Of a DNA stretch of 64,000 bases, positions 15,283 through 24,459 are shown piece by piece. Position 1 is the first letter of the stretch. Each line of letters opens with the position of its first letter. Source of the DNA: Streptomyces sporangiiformans (GTDB taxonomy: Bacteria > Actinomycetota > Actinomycetes > Streptomycetales > Streptomycetaceae). The stretch is from contig NZ_VCHX02000131.1 of the NCBI RefSeq assembly GCF_005768555.2, positions 1 to 64,000 of the forward strand. Direction: 5' to 3'. A program made the translations under genes and the position numbers. Under the pieces are notes generated by a model. It worked only from the letters and a program-made list of their open reading frames with translations, ran no database searches and had not been told where the DNA came from.

Positions 15283-15753
15283 TCAGTGACCGGAGGTGGA
15301 AGAGGGGTCGGCACCCGAGCGCCCCGCCGGACCGTGGCCGGTCAGGACGAGTTCCTTTGCCCTGCGGAACTCCTCGTCCGTGATGTCGCCACGGGCGCGG
15401 ATCTCGGACAGCCTGGTGAGTTCGTCGACGCTGCTGGGCCGGCTCTCACCGGCCGCGGCCTCCCTGACGTAGGCGTTGAACGCCTCCTGCTGTGCGCGCG
15501 CCTGTGCCGCTTCCCGGCGGCCCATGTTCTTGCCACGGGCGATCACGTAGATGAAGGCGCCCAGGAAGGGCAGGACGAGGACGAACACCAGCCAGCCGGC
15601 TTTCGCCCAACCGCTCAGATCATCGTCACGGAAGATGTCGAGGATGATGCGGAAGAGCAGGATGAACCACATGATCCCCAGGAAGAACCAGAGCAGGGTC
15701 CAGAAGGCGCTCAGCAGCGGATAGTCGTACGCGAGGTACATCTGCTCGCTCAT
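15283..15753 (-). CDS. Membrane protein with PLD nuclease N-terminal-like region and SHOCT domain
   Basis: The 156-residue product has two hydrophobic helices in residues 10-75 (resembling the PLDc_N region, with GWAKAGWLVFVLVLPFLGAF) and a C-terminal SHOCT motif at about 108-138 (DELTRLSEIRARGDITDEEF). SHOCT is a short oligomerisation motif common in stress membrane proteins. Start ATG 15753 has GGAGG at -8. It probably heads the two-gene leftward operon with the DUF7144 gene. Confidence 0.9.
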   Translation of the reverse strand: MSEQMYLAYDYPLLSAFWTLLWFFLGIMWFILLFRIILDIFRDDDLSGWAKAGWLVFVLVLPFLGAFIYVIARGKNMGRREAAQARAQQEAFNAYVREAAAGESRPSSVDELTRLSEIRARGDITDEEFRRAKELVLTGHGPAGRSGADPSSTSGH

Positions 15754-15885
15754 ATCGTCCTCCGTCCCGGGCTCTGGCCCGGCAGCCGTTTCGTGCCGCC
15801 TTCAGCGTGCCCACGGCAAGGACCGGGCGGCCTCACCCGACGAGGGTGAGTGTGCGGGCCGCCGGATCCCCCCGGTCGACGCAGG

Positions 15886-16518
15886 TCAGCTGTGTGTCCT
15901 TCGGAGCGCGGCCCGCCATGCGAGGGCGACCGCCGCCTCGGCCAGGCCGAGCAGTACGAGCCACAGGCCCAGCAGCCGGGTCAGTGCGCGGGCCGACTCG
16001 GCCGGCAGGGCGAGCACCACGATCCCCGCGACGATGCCGAGCACCGCGACGCTCAGCACGACGCCACGGTGCGGTAGGTCCTTGGCGGCGAGTGCCGTGT
16101 AGAGGGTGAGGACGCCGGACACGAGCCAGACGACCCCGACGATCAGCGAGAGCGCGGCGATGGTCTGCAGCGGGTTCCGCAGGCACAGCACCCCGGCCAG
16201 GATGTGGAGCACGGCCAGGAGCAGGCCCGGGAGCCGTTCGCCGTGGCCCTCCCTGGCGAAGACGGCCACGAACCGGAACGCCCCGGTCACCAGCAGATAC
16301 AGGCCGACGAGGACCGCCAGGACGTGCAGGGTCCCGTCCGGCCAGACCAGTACGAGGACGCCCGGCACCAACGTCACGACCGCCGAGCCCAGGATCCAGG
16401 TCCATGAACGGCCGAGTCGTGCCAGCACTTCCGCGGGGTCGGCCACCGGACCGGGGGCAGCCCCGTCCGGCACGTGTTCCGGTCCGCCACCCGATGCCGG
16501 ACCACGCGACATGGTCAT
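15886..16518 (-). CDS. HdeD/DUF308 family membrane protein
   Basis: The 210-residue protein has six membrane helices after a 35-residue polar head, arranged as repeated hairpins with the short conserved elements LVWPDGTLHVLAVLVGLYLL and GVLTLYTALAAK, the HdeD pattern. HdeD is linked to acid resistance in enterobacteria; in actinobacteria the role is uncertain but stress-related. The start ATG 16518 has GAGGAGGAG directly upstream. It is divergent from the GAP-family gene at 16834. Confidence 0.88.
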   Translation of the reverse strand: MTMSRGPASGGGPEHVPDGAAPGPVADPAEVLARLGRSWTWILGSAVVTLVPGVLVLVWPDGTLHVLAVLVGLYLLVTGAFRFVAVFAREGHGERLPGLLLAVLHILAGVLCLRNPLQTIAALSLIVGVVWLVSGVLTLYTALAAKDLPHRGVVLSVAVLGIVAGIVVLALPAESARALTRLLGLWLVLLGLAEAAVALAWRAALRRTHS

Positions 16519-16833
16519 GGCTCCTCCTCGCGTGATCGAGCAAACCGAGTCTCTGCCGGGCCGCCGACCGCCGAACGCCGAACGCTCGACCGCCGACAGG
16601 CGTGTTTGCGGGAGTCGGGCGGGAGTACGGGACCCGACCGCTCCAGAGTCCTGCGCGTCGCCGGCCGCCGGGTCACCCGCGACGGGTGATCCCTGCGCAC
16701 CACCGTGACCGTGGGACGGGGCGGACCGCGTCCGGTGCGGGGCGGACGTACACCGGCGGGGCCGACGAGCCGGCCACCTGTTCACCCGTTGCGGAGGATG
16801 CCTGCCCTCATCGGCCGCCGGATGGTGGAGCCC
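16519..16833. other. 315-bp divergent intergenic region
   Basis: This separates the HdeD gene (leftward) and the GAP-family gene (rightward). I see no open frame with convincing codon use and no strong palindrome. It presumably holds two back-to-back promoters. A possible longer start for the GAP gene lies inside, at ATG 16798 directly after GCGGAGG. Confidence 0.4.
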
Positions 16834-17451
16834 ATGGATGGTCTGCAGATTCTTCCGCTCGCCGTCACCATGATGCTGGGGCCCCAGATCATGTCGGCCA
16901 TCATCTTCGTGACCACGCCGCGGGCGGTGCGCGTCTCCCTGGGATTCCTGGCCGGGGTGGCACTCGCCACCACAGCGGGTACGGCGATCATGCTGGGGCT
17001 CGCCGCACTGCTCGACCTGGGCGACTCCTCCGACAACGGCTCGAGCGGAAAGATCATCCAGTACGTGCTGGTCGGCCTGCTGGCGGCCGCCGCCCTCAAG
17101 AACTGGCTGGGCCGAGCGACGGCCGAGCCGCCGAAGTGGCTGACCACGCTGATGGCGGCGGACCCGGGAAAGGCGTTCAAGGTCGGTCTGCTCGTCATCC
17201 TGGTGATGCCGTCGGACATCATGATCATGATGACCGTCGGTGTGAACCTGGCACAGAACGACGCGTCCTTCGCCGAGGCTCTGCCTTTCATCGCGCTCAC
17301 CGTTCTCGTGGCCGCGCTGCCGCTGCTGATCACCCTCCTGTTCCACAAGCGGGCCGAAGCCGCGATGCCCCGGATCCGGGACTGGATGAACTCCCACAGC
17401 TGGCTGGTCAACATCATCGTCTGCGTGATCTTCATCGTGCTCATCCTCTGA
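16834..17451 (+). CDS. GAP-family (Sap/sulfolipid-addressing-like) membrane protein
   Basis: About 205 residues with six membrane helices. It opens MDGLQILPLAVTMMLGPQ and has the family pattern LGPQIMSAIIFVTTP. The GAP family includes mycobacterial Sap, which helps sulfolipid transport to the outer envelope; in Streptomyces its substrate is unknown. Starts at 16798, 16822 and 16834 are all possible; 16834 begins at the hydrophobic core and has GGTGGAG close upstream. The next gene begins 108 bp later on the same strand and could be co-transcribed. Confidence 0.8.
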   Translation: MDGLQILPLAVTMMLGPQIMSAIIFVTTPRAVRVSLGFLAGVALATTAGTAIMLGLAALLDLGDSSDNGSSGKIIQYVLVGLLAAAALKNWLGRATAEPPKWLTTLMAADPGKAFKVGLLVILVMPSDIMIMMTVGVNLAQNDASFAEALPFIALTVLVAALPLLITLLFHKRAEAAMPRIRDWMNSHSWLVNIIVCVIFIVLIL

Positions 17452-17559
17452 ACGGCAGAGCCCGCCCCTGTGCGACGAGCCGGGACCGACGACATGACCG
17501 AAGAGTCGCCGTCCGCCGCCCCCGCCCTCCGGTGACGGTGAGAGTGAAGGGAGCTATTC

Positions 17560-18954
17560 ATGGAGCCATCCGGCACGACCGGCCCCGAAGGCCCCCGGCG
17601 CTCCGAGGACGACCGCCCCTTGAACGCGGAGGAGCGGGCGGAGTACGAGCGTCTGCGCCGCCATGCGCACACCCGCCATCGCCGTCTGCGCTATGCCGCC
17701 GCATCCGTCCTTCTCCTGCTCGCCTTCATCCTCGCGCCCCTCGCCGTAGTCGCCGCCTGGATCGACTCCGAGATCACCGACACCGACCGATACGTCGAAA
17801 CCGTCGCGCCCCTCGCCAAGAAGCCGGCGGTACAGAACCTGGTGACCGACCGGGTGACGGACCGTGTGGTCGACAACATCGACACCAGGAAAGTCACCGA
17901 CGCTCTCGCCGACGCCCTGGCTCGCAACGGCGCTCCCTCCGCCATCGTGGACCAGGCGGAAGCGCTGGACGGCGTCCTGAAGACCGGGGTGACCACCGTC
18001 GTGCACGACGTGGTGAACAGGGTCGTCACCAGCGACGAGTTCGCCCAGGCATGGGAGATCGCCAACCGCCGCGCACACGCAGCCGTGCTGAACGTCCTCA
18101 CCGGCGAGGGAGGCAGCGCCGTCGAGGCCAAGGGCGACGCCATCACCCTGAACATCGGGACCGTGATCGATGAGGTGGGGCATCGGCTGGTCGACGCCGG
18201 TTTCGACAAAGCCGCGGACATCCCCGACGTCGACAAGTCCGTCGTACTGGTGCACGTCGACAAGCTGAACGAGGCCCAGGACGCGGCGCGACTGCTGGAC
18301 ATTCTCGGAGTCTGGCTGCCCGTGCTGGTGGTGGTCCTCGCCGCCCTGGCCGTGGGGGCGGCACCGTCGCACCGGAGAGCGCTGATGACCGCTGGTGTCG
18401 GAGTCGGCGTGATGATGGTGGTGCTGCTCGTCGGCCTGGCTGTCATGCGCCGCGTCTATCTGGACTCCGTGCCCTCCTCCGTCCAGCCGCACGGCGCGGC
18501 CGCCGTCGTCTACGACGAGTTGGTGCGGTTCTTGAAGGACAGCACCGTCACGATGCTCGTCATCGCGGTGTTCGTGGTGATCGCCGCCTATCTGTACGGT
18601 CCGGGACGCGTCGCCCGCGCCCTGCGCTCCGTCACCGTGCGCGGCACCGAGGCCTCCGGACACCTCCTGGCCCGGGCGGGTCTGCGGACGGGAGGCATGG
18701 GCCGGTGGCTGGACCGCCACCGCGGCTGGACGACGGGCATCGTCATGGGGCTGGCGGTTCTGACCCTGTTCCTGTGGAACTACCCCACCGCGGGCTCGGT
18801 GGCCCTGGTCGTCGGGCTTGCCGTCGTCGTCCTGCTCATCCTGGGTGTCCTCGCCGCCGCAAGGACGGCGCCCGAACCGGCCACGGCCGACGCCGCGCCC
18901 CCTCCTGACGCCGGGCCCTCTCCTGACGCCGGGCCCTCTCCTGACAAGGGCTGA
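17560..18954 (+). CDS. Large integral membrane protein of unknown function
   Basis: The 464-residue protein has a charged N-terminal 45 residues, one membrane helix (about 46-70), a long external region (about 75-245) rich in Val/Asp and predicted helices, then four to five membrane segments (about 250-275, 285-305, 330-350, 395-440). The C-terminus is a Pro/Asp-rich tail with an 18-bp tandem repeat (GPSPDA). No enzyme motif is visible. Start ATG 17560 has AAGGGAG upstream. Similar proteins occur across Streptomyces but I know no function. A strong shared terminator follows. Confidence 0.82.
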   Translation: MEPSGTTGPEGPRRSEDDRPLNAEERAEYERLRRHAHTRHRRLRYAAASVLLLLAFILAPLAVVAAWIDSEITDTDRYVETVAPLAKKPAVQNLVTDRVTDRVVDNIDTRKVTDALADALARNGAPSAIVDQAEALDGVLKTGVTTVVHDVVNRVVTSDEFAQAWEIANRRAHAAVLNVLTGEGGSAVEAKGDAITLNIGTVIDEVGHRLVDAGFDKAADIPDVDKSVVLVHVDKLNEAQDAARLLDILGVWLPVLVVVLAALAVGAAPSHRRALMTAGVGVGVMMVVLLVGLAVMRRVYLDSVPSSVQPHGAAAVVYDELVRFLKDSTVTMLVIAVFVVIAAYLYGPGRVARALRSVTVRGTEASGHLLARAGLRTGGMGRWLDRHRGWTTGIVMGLAVLTLFLWNYPTAGSVALVVGLAVVVLLILGVLAAARTAPEPATADAAPPPDAGPSPDAGPSPDKG

Positions 18955-18983
18955 CCGACTCGGCTCCCGCACCCTCGGCACGA

Positions 18984-19020
18984 CAGAGGCGCTCCGCCGG
19001 ATGACGGCGGAGCGCCTCTG
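18984..19020. terminator. Bidirectional terminator
   Basis: Perfect 16-bp arms at 18984-18999 and 19005-19020 with a 5-nt loop lie between the convergent ends of the membrane protein gene (18954) and the 65-residue gene (19043). Confidence 0.88.
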
Positions 19021-19042
19021 AGCGGTCCTTTCACGTTCACGG

Positions 19043-19240
19043 TCACTCCGGCAGCTGTCGCATCTCCACGACGCGCAGTCCCAGCGACTGGCAGCGCTCC
19101 AGCAGCCCGTACAGATGCGCCTCGTCCACGACAGGGCCGAACAGGATCGTCTGGCCGGATATCACCACGTGGCCCAGCTCGGGGAAGGCCTTGGCCAGCG
19201 TGTCCGACAGATGTCCGTCGACGCGGATCTCGTAGCGCAT
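19043..19240 (-). CDS. Conserved 65-residue protein next to the LuxR regulator
   Basis: The product starts MRYEIRVDGHLSDTLAKAFP and contains GQTILFGPVVDEAHLYGLL and a C-terminal GLRVVEMRQ, giving an alternating strand/helix pattern typical of a small alpha/beta domain. Small proteins of this look follow LuxR-type or stress genes in many Streptomyces; no function is known to me. The ATG 19240 has GGGAGAG upstream; a longer in-frame head is arginine-rich and unlikely. It lies 158 bp after the large LuxR gene on the same strand. Confidence 0.8.
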   Translation of the reverse strand: MRYEIRVDGHLSDTLAKAFPELGHVVISGQTILFGPVVDEAHLYGLLERCQSLGLRVVEMRQLPE

Positions 19241-19398
19241 GAGCTGCTCTCCCACGGGCGGCCTCGGGGCAGGCGGACGGCGCCCTACCCTGCGATCGTC
19301 CGCCCTCGGTGCCTCTGCGGGCCTCACCCGGTACAGGTGACCCGTCTCCCGGCACCGGTTCCGTGCCCCGGACCACCTGGGGCGATGCCGCCGCGCGT

Positions 19399-22218
19399 TC
19401 ACAGCAGCCGGAGGTCGCGCGCGCGGCGCACCGCGTCGCTGCGCCGGTTCACCGCCAGCTTCCGGTAGACGCTCTTGAGGTGGGTCTTCACCGTGTTCAC
19501 CGACACGTAGAGGTCCGCGGCGATCTCCTCCGTGGACATCATCCGGGCCAGCCGCTCCAGAACGTCGCGCTCGCGCCCGCTCAGCTCCGCCGCGACGAGC
19601 GGCGAGGGCTGCGCTTCGGGCCGGGATGACTCACCGCCTCGCGACTCACCGCCTCGCGACTCACCGCGTCGCGACTCACCGGGCGTGAGCCAGCCCGCGG
19701 CCAGCTCGTGGAGCGGTGCCGTGGCCAGGAGAGGCCGGAGCCACGTCCGGGCATCGAGGAACGGACGCCGCAACCGCTCGCGCCGGGCGTCGAGGAGCGC
19801 CTGCGCGACGAGCTTGCGTGCGGTGTCGGTGTCTCCCGCCCCGTCCGCGGCCTGAGCCCTCACCAGCGCCGCCCGGACCGTCACGGCCGGACCGGTCCGG
19901 CCGTCGGTGGGGATGCTGTCGAGCAGGTCGTTCGCCGCCGCGGGACGGCCTGCGGCGAGCTGGATCCGCGCGGCCTCCACGGCGCAGCCCGGCTGGTGGT
20001 CGCACACACCCTGGAGCACCTCGGCGGCCCTCTCCGGCCGTCCTTCGGCCAGGTGGGCGGCGGAGGCGACCAGCGCTTCATGGCTCGCCGCCCAGGGTGA
20101 GGTCACGGCGGCGGAGACGGCGGGGTCCACGGCCTCGACGGCAGCTCGTGTGCGGCCCCTGACCAACAGGAGGCGGGCCGTGGTGATGGCCCGTCCGGCC
20201 GCCGTCACCGGATCGTGCGTACCCGAGGGGAGGCCGGCCGTCTCGTCGAGGAGGGCTTGGGCCCGGCCCAGTTCGTCGCGGTCCACGGCCACGGCGGCCA
20301 GGACCAGCCGCCCGATGGCGGAGCCGGACGGCTGGGGCAGGCCGAGCCGCTCCGCCTCGGACACCGCCGCCAAGGCCTTGCGCTCCGCCCTGCCGAGCCA
20401 GCCGTTCAGGTAGTCGATCAGCGCCAGGTGCCCCATCGACTCCTCCCGTGGGAGCACGCTGGAGGCTCCACCGGGAGTGCCGGCCGCTGCGGACAGGGCA
20501 GCGCGCGCGTCGTCGAAACGCCCGGCCCACAGGCGCGTGGAGCCCAGATGGGTCAGCAGGAGTGCGGTGAGTTCGGGGTGCTTCTCCAGGAGGTGCGCGG
20601 GGACCTCCTGCCGCAGTTCATCGGCTGCCTCGGCGGCCTTTTCGGCCCGTACGGGAGAACCGGTCAGCCGGGCGGCCAGTGCCTCCAGCAGCGCACAGCT
20701 CAGCCGGGCGGCCGCCGGGCCGGGCGCCTGGTCGTGCGCCGGGCCGGGGGCGTAGTCGGCCAGCTGCTCCTCGGCGTGGTGCAGGTGGGCCAGGCCGCGG
20801 TCGAGGTCGCCCTGGGACAGGTCGCGGGCCGCTCGTACGAGGTCCGTCGCCAGGCCCGTGGCCTCGGGCCCCATGCGGGAGAACAACTGGGCCAGGTCGT
20901 CGGAGCGCAGTCCGGTGAAGAGCTGTCCGATCGCCAGGTCGTCGACGAGGGCACCGGCGGTGAAAGCCCAGTCGCCCGCGGCGGCGCCGTGGTCGAGTGT
21001 CTCCGGCAGGGATCCGTGACGCCGAAGCCACCGCGCGGCCCGCAGGTGGAGTTCCGGCTCCAGCCCGGGCAGGCGCACCCGCAGATGGGCCCGGAGTATC
21101 TCGCCGAACAGCGGATGGAGCCGGTACCACTGGTGCCCGAGGTGCTCGACGAACGCGTTCTCGCGGTGCAGCCCGACGAGAAGGGCCTCGGCATCGGTCC
21201 GGTGGGTGAGCTGGTTCGCCAGATCGGGACAGAAGCGCTCCAGGACGCTGACGCGCAGCAGGAGGTCCTGGGTCTCGTCCGTCTGCCGCTTGAGCACCTC
21301 GGCCAGCAGGAAGTCCGCGACCGTACTCCGGTCCGCCTCGAACTCCTTCAGGTAGAGCTCCGGGTCTGCGCTCTCCTGCGCGGCCAGGGCGCACAGACGC
21401 AGGCCGGCGGCCCAGCCCCGGGTACGGTCCACCAGGGCGCCCGCGGCATGGACCGGAAGGCTCAGACCGTGCAGCCCCAGCAGCGCGACGGCCTCCTCGG
21501 GGGTGAAGGCCAGTTCCGCGGCGCGGATCTCCGTCAGCTCACCGGCCGCCCGGTAACGGTGCAACGGCAGCAGCGGTTCGGTACGGGTGACGAGGACCAG
21601 GCGCAGGCCCCGACCGGCGTGGTGCAGGACGAACTCCAGCTGCTCCGCGATCTCCGGGGCACTCACGCGGTCGTACTCGTCGAGCACGACGACCACGGGC
21701 TCGTCACGGTCGTTCAGCGCTGCGGCGAGCGCCGACAGCAGCTTGCGGTCCACCCGGGTCGCGTCCGCCGGAAACCCGACCGCGCCGGGTGCCTGCGCAC
21801 CGCAGGCGCGCAAGGACTGCAGGACGTATGCCCAGAACACACTGGGACGCCGGTCCCCCACCTCGACGGTGAGCCAGGCGACCGACTGCCTCAGGCCGGC
21901 GGCCCAGTCCGCGGCCAGCAGGGTCTTGCCCGCGCCGGCCGCTCCGTTGACCAGTGTCAACGGCGTCCGCAGAGCCTGGTCGAGGTGGTCCACCAGCCGC
22001 TGCCGCCGCAGGAAGGTGGCGGGCCTCGTCGGCAGGACGATCCGTGTACGCAGAAACGGGTCCCCCAGGGGATCGGCGCACGGATCGGCTGGATCAGCTG
22101 GATCAGCTGGATCAGCTGGATCAGCTGGATCGGCCGGATGGGCTGGATCGGCCGGAATGATCGGCCCTTGAGCGTTCTCGTCGGTCTCGTCGGTCTCGGC
22201 CACGGCGCTCACCGCCAC
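19399..22218 (-). CDS. Large ATP-binding LuxR regulator (MalT/LAL type)
   Basis: The 939-residue protein has an NTPase domain with Walker A NGAAGAGKTLLAADW (about residues 94-108) and Walker B VVVVLDEYDRV, a long helical repeat region (about 350-850, TPR-like) and a C-terminal LuxR helix-turn-helix (LSGRERDVLERLARMMSTEE through VNTVKTHLKSVYRKL). MalT-type proteins are ATP- and inducer-dependent activators. Residues 23-46 are an (Ala-Asp-Pro) repeat coded by a 9-bp minisatellite. Near residue 860 a GESRRGES/GGESRGGES repeat also occurs. The GTG at 22218 lacks a clear ribosome site, so the real start may lie slightly downstream. Confidence 0.92.
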   Translation of the reverse strand: MAVSAVAETDETDENAQGPIIPADPAHPADPADPADPADPADPADPCADPLGDPFLRTRIVLPTRPATFLRRQRLVDHLDQALRTPLTLVNGAAGAGKTLLAADWAAGLRQSVAWLTVEVGDRRPSVFWAYVLQSLRACGAQAPGAVGFPADATRVDRKLLSALAAALNDRDEPVVVVLDEYDRVSAPEIAEQLEFVLHHAGRGLRLVLVTRTEPLLPLHRYRAAGELTEIRAAELAFTPEEAVALLGLHGLSLPVHAAGALVDRTRGWAAGLRLCALAAQESADPELYLKEFEADRSTVADFLLAEVLKRQTDETQDLLLRVSVLERFCPDLANQLTHRTDAEALLVGLHRENAFVEHLGHQWYRLHPLFGEILRAHLRVRLPGLEPELHLRAARWLRRHGSLPETLDHGAAAGDWAFTAGALVDDLAIGQLFTGLRSDDLAQLFSRMGPEATGLATDLVRAARDLSQGDLDRGLAHLHHAEEQLADYAPGPAHDQAPGPAAARLSCALLEALAARLTGSPVRAEKAAEAADELRQEVPAHLLEKHPELTALLLTHLGSTRLWAGRFDDARAALSAAAGTPGGASSVLPREESMGHLALIDYLNGWLGRAERKALAAVSEAERLGLPQPSGSAIGRLVLAAVAVDRDELGRAQALLDETAGLPSGTHDPVTAAGRAITTARLLLVRGRTRAAVEAVDPAVSAAVTSPWAASHEALVASAAHLAEGRPERAAEVLQGVCDHQPGCAVEAARIQLAAGRPAAANDLLDSIPTDGRTGPAVTVRAALVRAQAADGAGDTDTARKLVAQALLDARRERLRRPFLDARTWLRPLLATAPLHELAAGWLTPGESRRGESRGGESRGGESSRPEAQPSPLVAAELSGRERDVLERLARMMSTEEIAADLYVSVNTVKTHLKSVYRKLAVNRRSDAVRRARDLRLL
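22082..22153. repeat. 9-bp minisatellite coding (Ala-Asp-Pro)n
   Basis: Eight contiguous units based on GGATCAGCT run from 22082 to 22153; four central units are identical and the outer ones differ at one or two bases. The unit is a multiple of three, so copy-number changes alter only the length of the N-terminal linker in the LuxR regulator. Confidence 0.9.
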
Positions 22219-22417
22219 AGTCCGTAAGGGTCAGGTCATGGGCAGCGCTTCCTCACTCAGCATCCCAGCCTTCCCGCTCATGCGCGCGGCGCCCGGGTGC
22301 CACCCCAGGAGACCCGCTCCCAGGCGGCCCTGGCGATCAGGAGGAGCTTCCCGTAACTGGCGTACCGTGAATTCATGACATATGGCGCATCTCCGAAAAT
22401 TCCCGGAGTGTAATGCC

Positions 22418-23260
22418 ATGACTCGCCGCCGCACCGTGTCGTCCGCGGACCCCGGAGATCTCCTGCACACCCTGGGGGATCTGACCGGCCGGATACTGGA
22501 CCGGATCGAGTTCCAGCAGGCCCGCGTGGAACTCGCCGCTGCGTTGCAGCGCCAGGTCCTCGCCGCCGAGCTGCCGGTCCTGCCGCGCCTGCAGGTGGCG
22601 GGACGGTACGCGCCCGCGCGGGCCGGGCTGGACATCGGGGGCGACTGGTACGACGGCTTCCTCATGCCGGACGGCTCGGTGGGATTCACGATCGGAGATG
22701 TGCAGGGCCACGATGTCGAGGCCGCGGCCCTCATGGGACAGGTACGCACCTGTCTGCGCGCCGTCGCGATCGCCACCACGGACCCGGGGGAGGTGCTCCG
22801 GCGCACCAACGACCTGCTCGTCGCCATGGACTCCGGGCTGTTCGTGACCTGTTCCTTCCTGCGCTTCGACCCGGTCACGAGCGAGCTTGCCGACGCCCGC
22901 GCCGGGCACGTCCCCGCCGTCTGGGCCACGGCCGACGGTCGCTGCGACATCATCCTGAACGACGGCGGTCTGCCGCTGGGCATCAACGCCGGCGAGAGCT
23001 ACCCGTCGACCCGCCGACTGCTGACCGACGTGTGCGCGTTCGTGCTGCTCACCGATGGCGTGGTGGAAGGACCCAGCTACCCGATCGAGGAAGGACTCGG
23101 GCGGGTGGTCGCACTGGTCGGCGGCGCCTGTCGCACCGAGCCGGACGAGCTGGCCGCGCGGATAATCAAGGTGGCGGATTTCACCGGCCACAGCGATGAC
23201 GCCGCGGTCCTCGTCCTACGTTACGGAGGGCTCCCGGAGCAGCGGCAGGGCGGAGGGTGA
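22418..23260 (+). CDS. SpoIIE/RsbU-type PP2C serine phosphatase
   Basis: The 280-residue product has a short N-terminal helix region (likely dimerising, residues 20-60) and a PP2C-like SpoIIE domain: DIGGDWYDG (metal aspartate), GFTIGDVQGHDVEAA, LLTDGVVEG and GHSDDAAVLVL. Such phosphatases dephosphorylate anti-sigma antagonists of the STAS type and thus release alternative sigma factors. A STAS protein is encoded at 26179-26559. The start ATG 22418 has GGAG nine bases upstream. No PAS or GAF sensor is attached; the adjacent MASE1 membrane protein could supply the sensor. Confidence 0.92.
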   Translation: MTRRRTVSSADPGDLLHTLGDLTGRILDRIEFQQARVELAAALQRQVLAAELPVLPRLQVAGRYAPARAGLDIGGDWYDGFLMPDGSVGFTIGDVQGHDVEAAALMGQVRTCLRAVAIATTDPGEVLRRTNDLLVAMDSGLFVTCSFLRFDPVTSELADARAGHVPAVWATADGRCDIILNDGGLPLGINAGESYPSTRRLLTDVCAFVLLTDGVVEGPSYPIEEGLGRVVALVGGACRTEPDELAARIIKVADFTGHSDDAAVLVLRYGGLPEQRQGGG

Positions 23261-23330
23261 GCGGCATGCGCGGCCTGTACGACACCGATGCGGCACGCCT
23301 CGCCCGGCATGACCGCCGGGGCAGGCGGGG

Positions 23331-24335
23331 ATGACCGATGCCCCGCGCGGTGAGCGGCTCCAGCTGTACGCCGTCGAGGGCCTGCGCATGGCGGCCGTGG
23401 CGGCCGTCTACTACGTCACCGCCAAGATCGGGCTGGAACAGCAACTGGTGCGAGGGCAGGTCACGCCGTTCTGGCCGCCCACCGGCATCGCTCTCGTCGT
23501 CCTGATGCTGTGGGGCCTTCGTACGTGGCCGGGCATCGCTCTCGGGGCGTTCCTGGTGAACGTGACGCTCGGGCCGTCGATCCTCCCCGTGCTCGCCATC
23601 ACGGTCGGCAACACGCTCGCCCCGGTCTTCGCCTGCCTGCTCCTGCGGCGTGTGGGATTCCGTATCACGCTCGACCGGCTGCAGGACGCTCTGGCGCTGG
23701 TCTTCCTCGGGGCCCTGGGCGGGATGGTGATCAGCGCGACGGTCGGCACGGGAGTCCTGGTGGCCTCGGGCGCGCTGACGGTCCAGGACTTCTGGCCGAC
23801 CTGGTCGGTGTGGTGGACGGGCGACGCGATGGGGGTCCTGGTCATCGCCCCGTTCCTGCTCGCCGTGCGCACAGCCCGATGGCCGCGCGGCGCGCCTGTC
23901 CTGCGCTGGGCCGAGGCGGTGGCCCTGCTGGGCGGCACGGTGGCGGTCTCCGCGGTGGCCACCCGCAGCTCGCTCGACCTTCTCTTTCTCGTCGTCCCCT
24001 TCGTGATCTGGGCGGCCTTCCGCTTCCAGCTGGCCGGCGCGGCCCCGTGTGTGCTGATCGCCTCCGTGATCGCCATCGACGCGGGTGCTGACGGGACGGG
24101 TCCGTTCTCCGGTCACGATCTCCTCGCCAAGATGGTCATCCTGCAGGCCTTCAACGGCACGGTGTCCCTGACGGCCCTGCTGCTCTCGGCGATCATCACC
24201 GAGCGGAACCGCACCGTCCGGGAGATCGAAGAGGTCGTCGAGCGCCTGACGGAAGCGCTGTCCCGGCTCGCACCGGACGAGGCGCTGAAGCAGTGGCCCT
24301 CCTTCCCGCCGGAAGGACGAGGGCACCGGGAATAG
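23331..24335 (+). CDS. Stand-alone MASE1 integral membrane sensor
   Basis: The 334-residue protein has eight to nine membrane helices with the MASE1 pattern (VTPFWPPTGIALVVLML, DFWPTWSVWWTGDAMGVLVI) and ends in a 35-residue helix with charged heptads (REIEEVVERLTEALSRL). MASE1 usually precedes histidine-kinase, GGDEF or SpoIIE output domains; here the output is missing, and the SpoIIE phosphatase is encoded 70 bp upstream. A split sensor/output pair interacting through the terminal coiled coil is the simplest explanation, but is inference. A GGCGGGG ribosome-site-like run precedes the ATG. Confidence 0.88.
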   Translation: MTDAPRGERLQLYAVEGLRMAAVAAVYYVTAKIGLEQQLVRGQVTPFWPPTGIALVVLMLWGLRTWPGIALGAFLVNVTLGPSILPVLAITVGNTLAPVFACLLLRRVGFRITLDRLQDALALVFLGALGGMVISATVGTGVLVASGALTVQDFWPTWSVWWTGDAMGVLVIAPFLLAVRTARWPRGAPVLRWAEAVALLGGTVAVSAVATRSSLDLLFLVVPFVIWAAFRFQLAGAAPCVLIASVIAIDAGADGTGPFSGHDLLAKMVILQAFNGTVSLTALLLSAIITERNRTVREIEEVVERLTEALSRLAPDEALKQWPSFPPEGRGHRE

Positions 24336-24361
24336 CAGGCAGGGCGACAGTCGCACGCTCA

Positions 24362-24431
24362 TGCTAACGATGGCGCATTGATTGCAAAGCATGCGCACTT
24401 GTGCCTTGATGGTGAGTGCTATCGTTAGCAC
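24362..24431 (+). promoter_or_regulatory. Operator region of the FMN reductase gene
   Basis: TGCTAACGAT (24362-24371) and ATCGTTAGCA (24421-24430) form a 10-bp inverted repeat spanning the likely promoter. The right copy is also part of a local palindrome GTGCTA-TCGT-TAGCAC (24416-24431). Two related sites flanking a promoter suggest a looping or cooperative repressor of TetR or MarR type; no such gene is adjacent. Confidence 0.6.
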
Positions 24432-24459
24432 AGCCAGCTTCCACCCTCAGGAGTTCCTC

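Noticed and set aside
15886..17397. Extended minus-strand frame joining the HdeD gene with sequence opposite the GAP gene
   Set aside because: The HdeD protein starts at 16518 with a strong ribosome site; the extension is antisense to a real gene.
22082..22153. Regular repeats that could suggest a CRISPR array
   Set aside because: Units are contiguous 9-mers with no spacers, in frame inside a coding region; no cas genes are present.
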